A stretch of 64,000 bases of DNA from JALZHR01 sp036388475 (GTDB taxonomy: Bacteria > Acidobacteriota > Blastocatellia > Pyrinomonadales > Pyrinomonadaceae): the NCBI GenBank assembly GCA_036388475.1, contig DASVRT010000006.1, forward strand, positions 1 through 64,000, given 5' to 3'. Every line of letters starts with the position of its first letter. The stretch's first letter is position 1. This document shows positions 62,318 through 64,000 of this stretch, in pieces. A model generated the notes under the pieces. The model ran no database searches. It worked only from the letters and a program-made list of their open reading frames with translations, and was not told the origin of the DNA. A program made the position numbers and the translations under genes.

Positions 62318-63994
62318 ATGTTGAAAAAGTTTTTTTGGACTTTACTAATTTATTCATTTGTAACTCTAAGCGCTTTCGCGCAGAGGGATTTGGGGATGCG
62401 TCCGACGGATTCGGGCGGGGTTTTGATGCCGGAGCAGGCGGCTTATGATGTGAAGCATTATGATTTGGATTTGCGCATTAATCCTGACGAGCGCTCGATT
62501 AAGGGCGCTTTGACGGTGACGGCGCAGATTGTGACGGCGATTGATAAATTCGTGCTCGACCTCGATATGCCTTTGACGGTGGAATCGGTCGCTTTGGTGA
62601 ACGGGAAGAAGCTGTCGCCGCTGGTTTTTGAGCGGCGCGGCGGGAAAATCTGGATTTCGTTTCCGAAAGCGGTGAAGGCGGGAAAAACCGTCGAGGTGCG
62701 CGTGGCTTACGGCGGAAAGCCGCGGGTCGCGCCGCGCGCGCCGTGGGTCGGCGGTTTTGTCTGGGCGAAAACGGCGGACGGCTCGCATTGGTTTGCGACC
62801 GCCGTGCAGAACGACGGCGCGGATTTGTGGTTTCCGGTCAAAGACCATCCTTCGGACAAAGCCGATAATTTTTCGCTGCATTTTACGGTGCCGGAGCCGC
62901 TCGTCGCCGCTTCGAACGGCAAATTGCAATCGACGGTGAAAAACAGCGACGGAACGCGGACTTTTAACTGGTTTGTCTCGCAGCCGGCGAGCAATTACGT
63001 GATTGCGCTGAACGTCGCGCCGTATAAATTGATTGAGGACAAAATGCAGTCGGTCGCGGGCGATACGATTCCGATCCAGTTTTACGTTTTGCCGGAGCAT
63101 TTTGCAAAAGGTCAGGAACTAATCGAGAAAACGAAGGATTACACGCGCTTTTACGAGGAATATTTAGGACCTTACCCGTTTCGCGCCGACAAGCTCGGCA
63201 TTGCGGAAACGCCGCATTTGGGAATGGAACACCAGTCGATTACGGCTTACGGGAACGAATTTCACTACGACCCGGAAGGCACGGACGGCTTGATGCTGCA
63301 CGAGCTCGGGCACGAATGGTGGGCGAATCTGGTGACGGCTTCGGATTGGCGCGATTTCTGGATTCACGAAGGTTTCCAGTCGTATATGGACGCGCTCTAC
63401 AAGGAAAAACTGCGCGGCAGCCGGCAGAAATTTATCGAAAGCCTGCCGAGCCGCGTCAAGTTTCTGAAAAACGTCAAGCCGGTTGCGCCGCGCGAGGCGC
63501 GCACGACGACCGAGATGTATTTTCTGCCGCCCGATTATACGAAAAGCGACAACGATATTTACGGTAAAGGCGCGCTCGTTTTGAACACTCTGCGTTTTTA
63601 TCTCGGCGACGAAGCGTTTTTCCGCAGCTTGCGGCGAATGGCTTATCCCGACCCGAAAATGGAGAAAGTGACGAACGGCAAACAAACGCGCCTGGTGACG
63701 ACCGACGATTTTCTGCGCATCGCGGAAAAGGAATCGGGCAAGAAACTCGATTGGTTTTTTGAACTGTATCTGCGCCAGCCCGCTTTGCCGAAGCTGTCTG
63801 CGGAGAAAACCGGAAATCAACTCGCTTTGCGCTGGGAAACGCCGAACAATCTGCCGTTTCCGATGCCGGTCGAGGTGAAAATCGGCAGCGAAACGAAACG
63901 CGTCGAAATGCCGAACGGCGTAGGAAACGTTTCGATTCCGGCTGAGGCGCAATATACGATTGACCCGAACGGCTGGCTTTTGCGACAGTTATAA
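62318..63994 (+). CDS. M1-family metallopeptidase
   Basis: A 558-aa exported aminopeptidase-like protein. The signal peptide MLKKFFWTLLIYSFVTLSAF (cleavage after FAQ) precedes an N-terminal beta domain. The zinc motif HELGHEWWANLV...HEGF (about 328-350) is the HExxH-x18-E form; GMEHQS replaces the usual GAMEN substrate loop. The gene starts 4 bp after carB. An upstream in-frame ATG lies within carB and is less likely. The stop is near the window end. Confidence 0.88.
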   Translation: MLKKFFWTLLIYSFVTLSAFAQRDLGMRPTDSGGVLMPEQAAYDVKHYDLDLRINPDERSIKGALTVTAQIVTAIDKFVLDLDMPLTVESVALVNGKKLSPLVFERRGGKIWISFPKAVKAGKTVEVRVAYGGKPRVAPRAPWVGGFVWAKTADGSHWFATAVQNDGADLWFPVKDHPSDKADNFSLHFTVPEPLVAASNGKLQSTVKNSDGTRTFNWFVSQPASNYVIALNVAPYKLIEDKMQSVAGDTIPIQFYVLPEHFAKGQELIEKTKDYTRFYEEYLGPYPFRADKLGIAETPHLGMEHQSITAYGNEFHYDPEGTDGLMLHELGHEWWANLVTASDWRDFWIHEGFQSYMDALYKEKLRGSRQKFIESLPSRVKFLKNVKPVAPREARTTTEMYFLPPDYTKSDNDIYGKGALVLNTLRFYLGDEAFFRSLRRMAYPDPKMEKVTNGKQTRLVTTDDFLRIAEKESGKKLDWFFELYLRQPALPKLSAEKTGNQLALRWETPNNLPFPMPVEVKIGSETKRVEMPNGVGNVSIPAEAQYTIDPNGWLLRQL

Positions 63995-64000
63995 AATCAA

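Overview
The window is a gene-dense, balanced-G+C chromosomal segment from a diderm bacterium. Gene order, protein style and the mix of strong Shine-Dalgarno (SD), SD-less and TTG starts suggest an Acidobacteriota member of the Blastocatellia/Pyrinomonadaceae type. That placement is an inference from general familiarity; no 16S rRNA is present. Diderm traits are a BamD-like lipoprotein-assembly homologue and an SLBB polysaccharide-export protein. There are no insertion sequences, prophage genes or CRISPR arrays.

Layout. About 346-49926 is almost entirely on the minus strand; most genes after 50 kb are on the plus strand. Positions 346-9207: small unknown protein, S41 protease, GlsB-like membrane protein, mutS, an orphan Mrr-like nuclease, plsC, alr. 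Positions 9296-16346: DinB/BstA-like enzyme, dnaB, the rpsF-rpsR-rplI operon, pth, rplY, prs, tRNA-Gln and ispE. Positions 16415-25195: TPR proteins, BamD, rpe, a PASTA protein and the tightly coupled fmt-trhO-rsmB run. Positions 25336-29134: NTF2-like protein, exported unknown, pruA, zinc-ribbon microprotein and def. Positions 29200-32694: a five-gene operon around a DUF692 (multinuclear iron oxidase-like) enzyme. Positions 32866-42881: CAP protein, aroC, EamA exporter, two rsmD-type methyltransferases, recG, queuosine-precursor transporter, purD. Positions 43124-49926: zinc-ribbon protein, APC permease, matrixin protease, SLBB exporter, TPR-like membrane protein. Positions 50093-63994: two small ORFs, MBL hydrolase, SDR, TPR protein, murB, a Tat-exported vanadium-haloperoxidase-like protein, a subtilase, carB and an M1 peptidase.

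The most interesting gene set is 29200-32694. It encodes, in transcription order, a TIGR04222-type membrane protein with a Gly/Ser/Cys tail, a DUF692 enzyme, two paralogous zinc-ribbon membrane proteins, and a protein whose C-terminal half looks like the HvfC/MbnC (DUF2063) partner of DUF692 enzymes. It reads as a post-translational Cys-modification system whose substrate may be the tail of the membrane protein.

A second theme is DNA-level. Many intergenic gaps carry degenerate 7-bp iterated repeats, often arranged as inverted pairs, that reach into stop codons (alr, pth). Perfect or near-perfect 7-bp arrays also sit inside the rsmB and recG reading frames. A third is a candidate small RNA of about 100 nt (45761-45858, minus) with its own promoter, three consecutive hairpins and a terminator-like end.
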